A DNA stretch of 64,000 nucleotides from Chishuiella changwenlii (GCF_900142565.1 NZ_FRBH01000009.1:62001-126000); one strand, 5' to 3'. Shown: positions 43,541-52,827, counted from the stretch's first letter. The notes: generated from the sequence alone by a model not told the origin. Made by a program: numbers and translations.

Positions 43541-44200
43541 ATGTCAGAAATATTTAAGTTTCTAAAGAAACTACAAAAGAATAACAACAGAGAATGGTTT
43601 ACAGAACACAAAGATGAATTTGAGGTTGCAAAAACAGAAGCAAATGTAATTTTTGAATCGGTTTACCAAGAATTGAGTAAAAGCGATGAATTAGAGCAAC
43701 TAAAAATTTATAGAATATACAGAGATGTAAGATTCTCTTTAGATAAAACACCATACAAGAATCATTTCTCTGCACAAACAGGAAGAAAAAAACCGTATAA
43801 ACGTGGAGGATATTACATCCATTTCGAACCAAATAATTGTTTTATAGCAGCGGGCTTTTGGGGTCCAGAAAGAGACGATTTATTGCGTATTAGAAAAGAC
43901 ATAGATGTTTCGGACGAATTAGTAAAAATTCTTCAATCAAAGGAATTAAAAAAGGAATTTGGAAAATTGGTTGGTGACGAGGTAAAAACGGCGCCTAAAG
44001 GATTTAATAAAGAGCATGAACGAATAGATTTACTAAGAAAGAAACAATACATCTTTGTAAAGAACTTTACTGAAAATGACATCTTAGAAAAAGATTTTCC
44101 TAAAAAAGTAGTAAAAGCATTTACATCTCTAAATTCTTTCTTTGACTATATGTCCGAAGTTTTAACAACTGATGAAAATGGTGAACCTATCGCCTATTAA
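43541..44200 (+). CDS. DUF2461 family protein
   Basis: 219 residues from the ATG at 43541, four bases after the previous stop; an upstream start at 43505 would overlap that gene. The signature is FLKKLQKNNNREWFTEHK and IYRIYRDVRFSLDKTPYKNH, with GGYYIHFEPNNCFIAAGFWG in the middle. DUF2461 is a widespread cytosolic family of unknown function. Third gene of the DUF1801 operon. Confidence 0.9.
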   Translation: MSEIFKFLKKLQKNNNREWFTEHKDEFEVAKTEANVIFESVYQELSKSDELEQLKIYRIYRDVRFSLDKTPYKNHFSAQTGRKKPYKRGGYYIHFEPNNCFIAAGFWGPERDDLLRIRKDIDVSDELVKILQSKELKKEFGKLVGDEVKTAPKGFNKEHERIDLLRKKQYIFVKNFTENDILEKDFPKKVVKAFTSLNSFFDYMSEVLTTDENGEPIAY

Positions 44201-44250
44201 TCATCTTTTTTAATTGAAGTTTTTAAGTTTATATTTTAATTAATTTAAAG

Positions 44251-44319
44251 TGTCATTCGGAGCCTGTCGAAGAATTAGAAAGAATTCTATAAAAATATTT
44301 CGACAAGCTCAACATGACA
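44251..44319. repeat. TGTCA-type palindromic intergenic repeat
   Basis: TGTCATTCGGAGCCTGTCGA at the left pairs with the complement of TTCGACAAGCTCAACATGAC at the right, giving a ~20-bp imperfect stem. Part of a dispersed family seen also at 18.4, 46.5-46.6 and 52.9 kb. Confidence 0.75.
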
Positions 44320-44416
44320 GAGTGTAATCAAACAAGATTATAATTGAAAATAGTATAATTAGTTTAAGCAACTTCATTTCTTATCTTATATCAATGCTCC
44401 TGCTTTGTGAGGATAA

Positions 44417-44424
44417 TAACTTTG
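44417..44424 (+). promoter_or_regulatory. -7 promoter element of the first YceI gene
   Basis: TAACTTTG matches TAnnTTTG, 28 bp before the start codon. No -33 TTG at the usual spacing. Confidence 0.42.
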
Positions 44425-44452
44425 TCTCATCAAAAAATAAATAACTGATAAA

Positions 44453-45016
44453 ATGAAAAAATTATTATTCACACTTATGTTATCTGCAGCTTCTATGTCT
44501 GCTTTTGCTCAAAACTACACAAACGATGCAGCACACTCTAAATTAGGATTCTCTGTATCTCACATGACAATTTCTGATGTAGAAGGAAATTTTAATGATT
44601 TTACTGTTCACGCTAGTTTTACAAAAGAAGACTTAAGTGATGCTAAATTTCACGTAACTGCAAACATCAATTCTATCAACACAGGTGTTGAAGCAAGAGA
44701 TAATCATTTAAAATCTGCTGATTTCTTTAATGCAGCTAAAAACGATAAATTAGAATTTAAATCTAAATCAATTTCTAAAATTAAAGGAAAAGAATTTAAA
44801 TTATCAGGAGATTTAACTTTAAACGGTATTACAAAACCAGTTGTTTTAACTTTAATCTACAATGGTAATATTGTAAACAATGGAGTAAAAACTTACGGAT
44901 TTACAGTAAAAGGAAATATTAAAAGAACTGATTTTAATGTAGGTGCTAAAATACCAGAAGCGGTTGTTGGTGATGTTGTTACATTAACTTCTAACTTAGA
45001 ATTTCAAGCGAAATAA
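44453..45016 (+). CDS. YceI-family lipid-binding protein, exported
   Basis: 187 residues with a signal peptide (MKKLLFTLMLSAASMSAFAQ). Lipocalin-like YceI signature: YTNDAAHSKLGFSVSHMTIS, VEGNFNDFTVHASF, INTGVEARDNHLKSADFF and LTLNGITKPVVLTL. YceI proteins bind isoprenoid or fatty amide ligands. A second, shorter YceI gene lies 0.9 kb downstream, with a dioxygenase in between. Confidence 0.92.
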   Translation: MKKLLFTLMLSAASMSAFAQNYTNDAAHSKLGFSVSHMTISDVEGNFNDFTVHASFTKEDLSDAKFHVTANINSINTGVEARDNHLKSADFFNAAKNDKLEFKSKSISKIKGKEFKLSGDLTLNGITKPVVLTLIYNGNIVNNGVKTYGFTVKGNIKRTDFNVGAKIPEAVVGDVVTLTSNLEFQAK

Positions 45017-45044
45017 TACATTATAATTATTAACCATAAAAATC

Positions 45045-45863
45045 ATGGATTTCAATAACTTAAAATCAATTAGTTCAAGTTTTTCTACAACAGAAAAGAT
45101 GCCTGTTTTATTTTTAGGACATGGCTCTCCGATGAATGCAATAGAAGAAAATATCTTTGTTGATGGTTGGAGAAATATTGGAAAAACAATTCCAAAGCCT
45201 AATGCAATTATATGTATTTCGGCTCATTGGGAAACTAAGGGAACAAAAGTTACTGCGTTACAAAAGCCAAAAACAATTCATGATTTTTATGGTTTTCCTC
45301 AAGCTTTATTTGATGTAGAATATCCGGCACCAGGAAGTCCAGAATTAGCAAGTGAGGTTAAAAACTTAATTAAAACTTCTGATATTGATTTAGACAAAAT
45401 GTGGGGATTTGACCACGGATCATGGAGTGTAATTAAATTTTTATATCCAAATGCAGATATTCCGATGATAGAACTGAGCTTAGATGTTTACAAAACTCCT
45501 CAACAACATTATGCTTTAGCAAAAGAGTTGAGTGCATTAAGAAGAAAAGGAATATTAATTGTTGGTAGTGGAAATGTTGTACACAATTTGAGAGCATTAA
45601 ACTGGAACGAACCAGATGCAGGTTACGATTGGGCTTATGAAGTAAATGATACATTTAAAAATATTGTTACTTCTGGGGATCATCAACAACTATTCAATTT
45701 TGTACAAAAAGGTACTGCTTACAATTTAGCCGTTCCATCTATGGAACATTATTTGCCTTCTGTATATGCATTAGGTTTACAAGAAAAGAATGAACAGGTA
45801 ACTATTTTTAATGACAAATTAATATACGGTTCATTGGGAATGTTATCATTCAGAATAGGTTAA
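45045..45863 (+). CDS. ygiD: 4,5-DOPA extradiol dioxygenase-like protein (YgiD)
   Basis: 272 residues. Class III extradiol (LigB-type) metal site and substrate motifs: LFLGHGSPMNAIEEN (H26 region), ISAHWETKGTKVT, TIHDFYGFPQALF, GFDHGSWSVIKFLYP and GSGNVVHNLRALNW. The family opens catechol rings such as DOPA using Fe(II) or Zn. The true substrate in bacteria is unknown. Short gaps (28 and 37 bp) place it in one operon with two YceI genes. Confidence 0.9.
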   Translation: MDFNNLKSISSSFSTTEKMPVLFLGHGSPMNAIEENIFVDGWRNIGKTIPKPNAIICISAHWETKGTKVTALQKPKTIHDFYGFPQALFDVEYPAPGSPELASEVKNLIKTSDIDLDKMWGFDHGSWSVIKFLYPNADIPMIELSLDVYKTPQQHYALAKELSALRRKGILIVGSGNVVHNLRALNWNEPDAGYDWAYEVNDTFKNIVTSGDHQQLFNFVQKGTAYNLAVPSMEHYLPSVYALGLQEKNEQVTIFNDKLIYGSLGMLSFRIG

Positions 45864-45900
45864 TTAAACAATTTATACAATCATACAAAAAAACAATATT

Positions 45901-46419
45901 ATGGCAACAACATGGAATTTAGATGCTTCTCACTCAGAAGTACAATTTAAAGTAAAACATATGGTAATATCTACAGTAACAGGAAATTTTGATAATTTTT
46001 CTGCTAATGTAGAAGCAAACGATGAAGATTTTTCTGATGCAAAATTTTCATTTTCTGCAAATGTTGATTCTATCAACACAAAAAATGGAGATCGTGATGG
46101 ACATTTAAAGTCTGAAGATTTTTTCCATGCAGATAAATTTCCTGAATTAAAATTTGAAAGTACTTCTGGTATTAAAAATGGAAAAATAGAAGGAACTTTA
46201 GAAATCAGAGGAGAGAAAAAAGCTGTTTCTTTAGATGCTGATTTTGGTGGAGTTATTCAAGATCCTTTTGGATACACTCGTGCTGGATTCGAATTTTTTG
46301 GAGAAATTAATCGTAAAGATTTTGGTTTAGGATGGAGCCAAGTAACAGAAGCAGGAGGATTAGTTGTTTCTGATAAAGTAAAATTATCAATCAATTTAGA
46401 GTTTACAAAAGCTCAATAG
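45901..46419 (+). CDS. YceI-family protein without signal peptide
   Basis: 172 residues. Same fold as the 44453 gene (WNLDASHSEVQFKVKHMVIS, VTGNFDNFSANVEAN, GHLKSEDFFHADKFPELKFE) but it starts directly at the first strand, so it is likely cytosolic. The longer C-terminal segment (YTRAGFEFFGEINRKDFGLG) is typical of the cytosolic YceI branch. A terminator lies ~110 bp further on. Confidence 0.9.
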   Translation: MATTWNLDASHSEVQFKVKHMVISTVTGNFDNFSANVEANDEDFSDAKFSFSANVDSINTKNGDRDGHLKSEDFFHADKFPELKFESTSGIKNGKIEGTLEIRGEKKAVSLDADFGGVIQDPFGYTRAGFEFFGEINRKDFGLGWSQVTEAGGLVVSDKVKLSINLEFTKAQ

Positions 46420-46453
46420 TACTTAGATTTAAGACTTTAAGGGCTTAGATAAC

Positions 46454-46660
46454 TGTCACATCACGTTAATAGTATAATGTGATCCTGAAACAAGTTCAGG
46501 AAGACATAAGAGACTTATAATAATCCAAAACCCTCGATAAAAAATATATCGAGGGTTTTTATTGTGTATAATATAACGAATTCTCTTTTTTAAATTAATT
46601 AATAACGTCTGTCAAGTTGAACTCGTTTCAACTTCTCATCATGTTAAAGTGTAATTGAAT
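46454..46660. repeat. Decayed TGTCA-type repeats in the 46.4-46.8 kb spacer
   Basis: TGTCACATCACGTTAATAG with CCTGAAACAAGTTCAGG follows at 46454-46508, and TGTCAAGTTGAACTCGTTTC begins at 46610. Nothing coding is seen in 46420-46827. Confidence 0.6.
46527..46562 (+). terminator. Terminator of the YceI/dioxygenase operon
   Basis: AAACCCTCGATA pairs with TATCGAGGGTTT, followed by a T-run. It is nearly the same sequence as the fumC terminator 240 bp away. Confidence 0.85.
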
Positions 46661-46770
46661 AGAATCGAAATTATTTTTTCTAAACTAACACAATGGATGT
46701 CGAAAAACTTCAAAACTTACCAACTTCAAAACAAAATGTTTTAAGAGTCCTGAAGAAGAATAATTATACA

Positions 46771-46806
46771 AAAAACCCTCGATAAGAACATATCGAGGGT
46801 TTATTT
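46771..46806 (-). terminator. Terminator of fumC
   Basis: AAAAACCCTCGATA pairs with TATCGAGGGTTTA; A-run on the left gives the T-run for the minus strand. Near copy of the hairpin at 46527-46562. Confidence 0.82.
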
Positions 46807-46827
46807 TATATAATAGTTTTATAATTC

Positions 46828-48225
46828 TTATTTTAAAGAACCAACCATTTCTTCTGGTTTCACCCACTCATCAAATTCTTCAGCAGTTACATATCCTAAT
46901 GCAATTGCAGTTTCTTTTAATGTTGAATTATTTTTGTGTGCTGTTTGAGCAATCTCAGCAGCTTTGTAGTATCCAATTTTTGTATTAAGCGCAGTAACTA
47001 ACATTAAAGAGTTATCTACTAATTCTTTAATACGATCGTAGTTTGGCTCGATACCTTGTGCACAATGCTCATCAAAAGAAACACAAGCATCACCAATTAA
47101 ACGAGCAGATTGTAAGAAATTAGCCGCCATAACTGGTTTAAAAACATTTAATTCATAATGTCCTTGTGTACCTCCTATTGTAATTGCAACATCGTTACCC
47201 ATAACTTGAGCAGCAACCATTGTTAAAGCCTCACATTGTGTTGGGTTTACTTTACCTGGCATGATAGATGATCCTGGCTCATTTTCTGGAATTAAGATTT
47301 CTCCAATTCCTGAACGTGGTCCAGAAGCTAACATACGGATATCGTTTGCTATTTTATTTAAAGAAACAGCTAATTGTTTTAAAGCTCCATGAGTTTCTAC
47401 AATTGCATCGTGTGCAGCTAAAGCTTCAAATTTATTTTCAGCAGTAACAAATGGATGTCCTGTAAATTCTGCAATGTATTTTGCAACAACTACATCATAT
47501 CCTTCTGGAGTATTTAAACCTGTACCAACAGCAGTTCCACCTAAAGCAACTTCAGATAAATGCGCTAATGTATTACGTAAAGCTTTTAAACCATAGTTTA
47601 ATTGTGCAACATAACCAGATAATTCTTGTCCTAAAGTTAAAGGTGTAGCATCCATTAAGTGCGTACGACCAATTTTAACAACACTCATGTACTCTTTTGC
47701 TTTTTTAGCTAAAGTATCACGTAATTGCTCAACACTAGGAATTGTTACTTCTACAACAGCTTTGTAAGCAGCAATGTGCATACCTGTTGGAAAAGTATCA
47801 TTAGAAGATTGAGATTTGTTTACATCGTCATTTGCTTTTAAAACTGGCTCTCCTTCTCCAATTTTAAAACCAGCTAAAACTTGTGCACGATTTGCAACAA
47901 CTTCGTTCACATTCATATTAGATTGTGTTCCAGAACCTGTTTGCCAAATAACCAAAGGAAACTGATCATCTAATTCTCCTGCTAAGATTTCATCACAAAC
48001 AGCAGCAATTGCATCACGCTTTTCTGTTGGTAAAACTCCTAATTCTGCATTAGCATAAGCAGCAGCTTTTTTTAAATAAGCAAAACCTTCAACAATTTCT
48101 TTTGGCATAGAAGCAGCAGCTCCAATTTTAAAGTTATTTCTTGAACGTTCTGTTTGAGCACCCCAATATTTATCTGCAGGAACTTTTACTTCCCCCATGG
48201 TGTCTTTCTCAATTCTGTATTCCAT
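46828..48225 (-). CDS. fumC: Class II fumarate hydratase
   Basis: 465 residues. It converts fumarate to L-malate in the TCA cycle without an iron-sulfur cluster. Diagnostic blocks are [20 protein letters not shown], the TKVGRTHL-type segment ([20 protein letters not shown]), and the superfamily signature [15 protein letters not shown] at ~318-332. Length matches E. coli FumC (467). A TAAATTTG promoter element lies 40 bp upstream. A stand-alone gene. Confidence 0.97.
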   Translation of the reverse strand: MEYRIEKDTMGEVKVPADKYWGAQTERSRNNFKIGAAASMPKEIVEGFAYLKKAAAYANAELGVLPTEKRDAIAAVCDEILAGELDDQFPLVIWQTGSGTQSNMNVNEVVANRAQVLAGFKIGEGEPVLKANDDVNKSQSSNDTFPTGMHIAAYKAVVEVTIPSVEQLRDTLAKKAKEYMSVVKIGRTHLMDATPLTLGQELSGYVAQLNYGLKALRNTLAHLSEVALGGTAVGTGLNTPEGYDVVVAKYIAEFTGHPFVTAENKFEALAAHDAIVETHGALKQLAVSLNKIANDIRMLASGPRSGIGEILIPENEPGSSIMPGKVNPTQCEALTMVAAQVMGNDVAITIGGTQGHYELNVFKPVMAANFLQSARLIGDACVSFDEHCAQGIEPNYDRIKELVDNSLMLVTALNTKIGYYKAAEIAQTAHKNNSTLKETAIALGYVTAEEFDEWVKPEEMVGSLK

Positions 48226-48264
48226 TTTGGCTATATTTGATTTTTGTTTAATAAACTAATTCTA

Positions 48265-48272
48265 CAAATTTA
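48265..48272 (-). promoter_or_regulatory. -7 promoter element of fumC
   Basis: CAAATTTA on the + strand reads TAAATTTG, 39 bp before the fumC start codon. Confidence 0.5.
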
Positions 48273-48331
48273 ATAAATCGAATGATGAAAGAAAAGTGAT
48301 TATTGTTAGCATTTCTATAAATTTTATTTGT

Positions 48332-48339
48332 TAAGTTTG
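48332..48339 (+). promoter_or_regulatory. -7 promoter element of the small membrane protein gene
   Basis: TAAGTTTG matches TAnnTTTG, 20 bp before the ATG at 48360. Confidence 0.45.
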
Positions 48340-48359
48340 TACCACATAAAAATAAAATC

Positions 48360-48566
48360 ATGATTCAATTTTTAGGTTTCTTATTGTTCTTAACAATTGC
48401 CTTATGTGGATTTTGGGGTATCATCTTCTTTGCAACGATGGCTATCTCTTGGATTCCTCTTTGGTTAGCGAACTTTAGAAAAGAAAAAGCAGGAATAGTA
48501 ACAGCAGAAGAACCTCGCCCGATTTTACCAAATCAAGAAGGTATTACAGTATTATTCAAAAAATAA
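48360..48566 (+). CDS. Small two-helix membrane protein
   Basis: 68 residues. MIQFLGFLLFLTIALCGFWG runs into a second hydrophobic stretch (IIFFATMAISWIPLWLANF), then a short charged cytosolic tail with EEPRPILPNQEG. A -7 element lies upstream and a strong terminator downstream, so it is very likely a real single-gene unit. No family recognised. Confidence 0.72.
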   Translation: MIQFLGFLLFLTIALCGFWGIIFFATMAISWIPLWLANFRKEKAGIVTAEEPRPILPNQEGITVLFKK

Positions 48567-48592
48567 TATACGCTGTTTATTAAAAAATTTAA

Positions 48593-48620
48593 AAGGAACT
48601 TGACGAAGTTCCTTTTTTTT
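48593..48620 (+). terminator. Terminator after the small membrane protein gene
   Basis: AAGGAACTT (48593-48601) pairs with AAGTTCCTT (48606-48614), then a run of eight Ts. It insulates the defence locus from upstream transcription. Confidence 0.88.
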
Positions 48621-48681
48621 GTGCTTTGTGGTTAGGAATCAATATAGTATTTAAGTTTATTAAATAACTTTTTACGCACTG

Positions 48682-48711
48682 TTGTTTATTATGTAAAGTA
48701 TTTTATATTTG
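48682..48711 (+). promoter_or_regulatory. Promoter of the SIR2-HerA operon
   Basis: TTG at 48682-48684, 19 bp, then TATATTTG at 48704-48711, close to the full TTG-N19-TAnnTTTG consensus. It lies 40 bp before the SIR2 start codon. Confidence 0.62.
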
Positions 48712-48751
48712 TGAATTAGATTAAAACAACTGTAATAATACTTCTAAAAAA

Positions 48752-49990
48752 ATGGACAATGACAAAATTCTAAAAATTATAGAAAGTTGCCACTTCAATT
48801 TTCTAATTGGTTCGGGTGCATCCAGAAATTACTTAGAAACACTCTCAAATATTGAAACATTATTAACTGACCTTGATAAAGAACCAAATGAAGTAAAATC
48901 TGAAAAGTGGTATAAAATCTTAGATGTATCGATAAAATACTGGTACTATGAAAAGTGTATCAAAGGGAACAGTAAATTAATTGATGAAACTTTTGAGTTA
49001 GAAGAAACAAAGCAGTCGGAATTTGAAGAAACCCAAAAAAACTATCAAGATTTTTTACAAGCATTAAATGTTTTAATCTTAAAACGCAAGAATAAATTAT
49101 TGCCTAAAGAAGTAAATATCTTCACAACCAATATGGATTTATTCTTAGATGTAACTTTAGATAAACTAGGTTTAGAATTTAATGATGGATTCAGTGGTAA
49201 ATTCAATCAAACTTTTGATACGTCTAATTATCAAAAATCATTTTTTAAAAATAGTTCTCAATATAGTTTAAGTTCAGAATTACCTTTGTTTAACTTATTT
49301 AAGGTTCATGGTTCAGTAACTTGGGATAAATCATCTGAAACCAAAATAAAATATAATCAAAAGTGTGATGTATTATTAAATTTAAATAACATTGATTTCA
49401 ACTCAGAATATTTAATTCCGTTAACTAAGATAGAAAACGATGGAAATACTCCCAAGATAATTCCCAAGGATTATGAAGAAATTAAAAAGGAATGCTCTAA
49501 ACTAAATTTAGAAAATTTTATTGATGAAGCTTTTGATAACTTCATAACTGAATATGATAAGTTAGTTATGATTAATCCTACAAAAGAAAAATTTGAAAAT
49601 ACAACATTACGTCTTGAATATTACGAACAAATGAGAATGTATTCTAATATTTTGGAACGTGAAAATACTGTTCTTTTTGTCACTGGTTTCTCTTTTGCTG
49701 ACGAACATATAAAAGAAATTACAAAAAGAGCATTGAACTCAAATCCAACTCTATTAGTAATTGTTTTTAACTATAGCGATTCACAAAAAGAATATATTGA
49801 AAGTTTATTTTCTCAATTGAAGTATAAAAATTTATATACAGATTTTATTGGTTTTGATTTTAAAAAAGTAGTCAATTCTGTTTTCTTAAATATTGCGGAA
49901 AAATTTGAATCCTCTATAAACGAAAAACTATCCGTTGTTGATATCGCTGTTTCTGATAATCTCAAAGCAGAACCAAAAGATGAAGAATAA
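48752..49990 (+). CDS. SIR2-domain NADase-like defence effector
   Basis: 412 residues. The SIR2 NAD-binding motifs are present: FLIGSGASRN (17-26), TTNMD at 125-129 with the catalytic-type N127 and D129, and the active-site HG at 186-187 (FKVHGSVTWD). Around 300-375, VLFVTGFSFADEHIKEITKR and a late Rossmann strand complete the fold. In antiphage systems such domains deplete NAD+ and stop growth on infection. The 3' end overlaps the HerA gene by 11 bp, so both proteins are made together. This is the known SIR2-HerA (Nezha-type) pairing. Confidence 0.88.
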   Translation: MDNDKILKIIESCHFNFLIGSGASRNYLETLSNIETLLTDLDKEPNEVKSEKWYKILDVSIKYWYYEKCIKGNSKLIDETFELEETKQSEFEETQKNYQDFLQALNVLILKRKNKLLPKEVNIFTTNMDLFLDVTLDKLGLEFNDGFSGKFNQTFDTSNYQKSFFKNSSQYSLSSELPLFNLFKVHGSVTWDKSSETKIKYNQKCDVLLNLNNIDFNSEYLIPLTKIENDGNTPKIIPKDYEEIKKECSKLNLENFIDEAFDNFITEYDKLVMINPTKEKFENTTLRLEYYEQMRMYSNILERENTVLFVTGFSFADEHIKEITKRALNSNPTLLVIVFNYSDSQKEYIESLFSQLKYKNLYTDFIGFDFKKVVNSVFLNIAEKFESSINEKLSVVDIAVSDNLKAEPKDEE

Positions 49991-51866
49991 AATAAGTAAC
50001 GATAATTTTGTTGCTGAATCAATTTTAAAAATTGGTTCTGTAAGTGAAGTTAAGGGTAAAAATATAATTATTCGTGTAGATAAAAATAAAAATGCTCCAC
50101 ATTTAATATTTGATGGTAAAATTATCAAAAATGTATCCGTTGGTTCATATATAAAAATAGCTAAAGGTTATAATGAAATTATTGGTAAAATTGAAGGTGA
50201 ATTTATATCTGAAGATAAAGATTTAAATATAAATAACTATACAAATCATAAAAACAAAATAAAACGTTTTCTTAATGTAACATTAGTTGGATATATTGAC
50301 ACAAAAATATTCCGCCAAGGATTAAAAGAATTACCTTTGATTGATAATGATTGTTTTCTATTAAATGATATAGAATTTAATTGTATTCACAGTTTTGCAA
50401 AAGTTGATGATGAAAAAATTAAACTTGGCTATTTATTAAATGAAACAAATACTCCTATAGAACTCGGAGTTGATAAATTATTTGCAAGTCATATAGGTAT
50501 CTTTGGAAACACGGGTAGTGGAAAATCATATACTCTATCTAAGGTTTATCATGAGCTACTAAACAAATATAAAGAGAATCCTAAATTTCAAAATAATGCA
50601 AAATTCATTTTAATTGATTTTAATGGAGAATATGCTGTTGAAAATGATAGCGACAATATAATTATAGAAAAAGAATATAAAAATCGTTTTTTTCTCTCAA
50701 CTTCAAAAAATGGTAAAGATAAATTTCCAATACCTGAATCAGAAGTAAATGATTTAACTTTTTGGTCAATATTACTAAAAGCAACTGATCAAACTCAAAA
50801 ACCATTTTTAAATAGTTCCTTATTCAGAAAAACACTAGTTGAACATACAAAAACTGAAATAGGTATCAAATCTCTTATTAATAATACTATAAGTACAATT
50901 CTTACTCAAGGTGGTAAAAATTTAGATAAGGATTTTCACATTTTCTTTTTAGATGAATTATTTCGTTTAAATAATCATACTTCAATTTTTAAAAACATAA
51001 AGGAAGTGAGAAACAGAATTAAAAGTGGACTTAAAATTGAGTATGGTACATATGTTTTAGAAAATATTAAAAATAATGATAAACCTTCTGAATTTTTAGA
51101 AAGACTAAAAGAAATTATTAAAACTCTAGTGATTGACTTAACTAAGATTAATGCATTTATTAAAATAAGATTACAAATCATAATTAATTATTTTGACGTA
51201 ATAACAAAAGGATATTACTCAAAAGAACATATCGGACCTTTATATAATAGACTTGACACAAAATTTAATGAAATTACGAAAGTATTTGCTGTTATCAATG
51301 TAGATAAAATAATGGCAAATAAAAAGCCATTAGTGATAATAAATCTCAACGATGTTAATGTTGAGATGAAGAAAATAATCCCATTAGTAATTTGCAAATA
51401 TTATTATGAATATTATAAAAAAAATAATTTAGATAGAGAAAAATATCTAAATATAATAATTGATGAAGCACATAACATATTATCACGAAATTCAATTCGT
51501 GAAAGTGAAACATGGAAAGATTATCGTTTAGAAACATTTGAAGAAATAATAAAAGAAGGAAGAAAGTTTGGTGTTTTTTTAACTATTTCAAGCCAAAGAC
51601 CATACGATATATCCGATACAATAATTTCTCAATTACATAACTATCTTTTACACAGATTAATTAATAATAAAGATATAGAAGCAATTGGAAGAACAGTTTC
51701 TTATTTAGATAAAATATCATTTGATAGCTTGTCTATACTTCCACAAGGTGGTTGCATACTTGCCGGACTTTCTGCTGATCTACCTGTAGTTATGAAGATT
51801 GATAAACTACCAGAGGAGAATAAACCACATAATGAGACAATTGTGCTAACATCAAAGTGGAAGTAA
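49980..51866 (+). CDS. HerA-type ATPase of the SIR2-HerA system
   Basis: 628 residues from the ATG at 49980 (MKNKISNDNFVAESILKIGS), which overlaps the SIR2 stop; an earlier in-frame ATG at 49935 would overlap far more. The N-terminal HAS-barrel (~10-75) precedes the RecA-like core: Walker A GNTGSGKS (176-183), Walker B IIIDEAHNIL (~494), and the late SQRPYDISDTIISQLHNYLL segment typical of HerA/FtsK sensors. HerA forms a hexamer that assembles and controls SIR2 partners. A region at ~330-420 is long and charged, unlike compact archaeal HerA. Confidence 0.9.
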   Translation: MKNKISNDNFVAESILKIGSVSEVKGKNIIIRVDKNKNAPHLIFDGKIIKNVSVGSYIKIAKGYNEIIGKIEGEFISEDKDLNINNYTNHKNKIKRFLNVTLVGYIDTKIFRQGLKELPLIDNDCFLLNDIEFNCIHSFAKVDDEKIKLGYLLNETNTPIELGVDKLFASHIGIFGNTGSGKSYTLSKVYHELLNKYKENPKFQNNAKFILIDFNGEYAVENDSDNIIIEKEYKNRFFLSTSKNGKDKFPIPESEVNDLTFWSILLKATDQTQKPFLNSSLFRKTLVEHTKTEIGIKSLINNTISTILTQGGKNLDKDFHIFFLDELFRLNNHTSIFKNIKEVRNRIKSGLKIEYGTYVLENIKNNDKPSEFLERLKEIIKTLVIDLTKINAFIKIRLQIIINYFDVITKGYYSKEHIGPLYNRLDTKFNEITKVFAVINVDKIMANKKPLVIINLNDVNVEMKKIIPLVICKYYYEYYKKNNLDREKYLNIIIDEAHNILSRNSIRESETWKDYRLETFEEIIKEGRKFGVFLTISSQRPYDISDTIISQLHNYLLHRLINNKDIEAIGRTVSYLDKISFDSLSILPQGGCILAGLSADLPVVMKIDKLPEENKPHNETIVLTSKWK

Positions 51867-51981
51867 AATTTTCCTAACATCGTAAGCATTTTTTATGTCA
51901 AAGAAAATTCAAGCAAACAGAAACACTTGATCATCTAATAAAGAAATATAAACTCATTTCTCTAACATTATAAATTACTTT

Positions 51982-52827
51982 ATGCATCGAAAGGATATAG
52001 ACTGGAAAACTTACGAATCAATTACAAAATATATTTATAAAACTCTAGGTAAAGAATTTGGAGTGAAAATAAAATGTTATGGAAATACTTGTAAAGTTAA
52101 AGGTAAATCTGGTGTTGAACATCAAATTGATGTATTAACTTCACATTCTAATGGTATACATGAATACCTAACGGCCATAGAGTGTAAGTATTGGAATAAA
52201 AAAATAAACAAAGATATTGTAATGAAAATTGCTAATACTATTGAAGACAGTGGTATTAATAAAGGAGTTATTGTTTGTAAGAAAGGTTTTACTACTGATG
52301 GTTTTAATTACGCAAAGTATAAAAATATTGACTTAGTAGAACTAAGAGAAATAGAAAAAAAAGATCTAAGTGAAAATTCTAAAGAAATACATATTTTAGA
52401 CTTTGATGTTAAAATCAATTTTTCTTTAACAAGAACTGAAATCTTGAATATTGATATAGGCAATAACAGAGAATTAAAATATAAAGACGAATTAGATTTG
52501 TTAAAGTATGTTATAATAATGGAGAATAAAAGTCAAGACTATCTATTTAATTATATAACGAATTTTAGAAAAGACGTAAATCCTGAAAACAAAAAAATAG
52601 AGAAGCTAACAAAACACTATAATATTCCAAATGGAGTTTTATATAATCAACAAACGAAAAAATGTTTAAAAATTGATGGAATAACTTTTACTGGTCAATT
52701 AAGAATAATTGATAGTAACGAAAATTTGAAATTTAAATTAGTTGATAAAGTTTGGTTAATTATGAAATCAATTTTTGATAATAGGACTTTTACAATTTCT
52801 GAAAACGGCTTAATTAACGAAAATTAA
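51982..52827 (+). CDS. Mrr-like PD-(D/E)XK restriction endonuclease
   Basis: 281 residues. The nuclease core (~8-125) has D50 in GVEHQIDVL and E67-C-K69 in TAIECKYW, the D...ExK set of the Mrr_cat fold, with the following helix NKKINKDIVMKIANTIEDSG and strand GVIVCKKGF. The C-terminal ~150 residues (KIDGITFTGQLRIIDSNENL and others) match no family I recognise and may be the specificity or partner domain. It lies 115 bp after the HerA gene in the same direction with no clear terminator between, so it may belong to the same operon. Confidence 0.8.
   Translation: MHRKDIDWKTYESITKYIYKTLGKEFGVKIKCYGNTCKVKGKSGVEHQIDVLTSHSNGIHEYLTAIECKYWNKKINKDIVMKIANTIEDSGINKGVIVCKKGFTTDGFNYAKYKNIDLVELREIEKKDLSENSKEIHILDFDVKINFSLTRTEILNIDIGNNRELKYKDELDLLKYVIIMENKSQDYLFNYITNFRKDVNPENKKIEKLTKHYNIPNGVLYNQQTKKCLKIDGITFTGQLRIIDSNENLKFKLVDKVWLIMKSIFDNRTFTISENGLINEN

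Noticed and set aside
46685-46867. 60-codon minus-strand ORF at the 3' end of fumC.
   Set aside because: It overlaps the fumC end and its terminator in another frame and has no protein-like pattern.
51867-51981. Possible coding remnant between HerA and the nuclease gene (a frame ending TLDHLIKKYKLISLTL).
   Set aside because: No start codon, only about 35 codons, and no similarity I can name. It may be chance.
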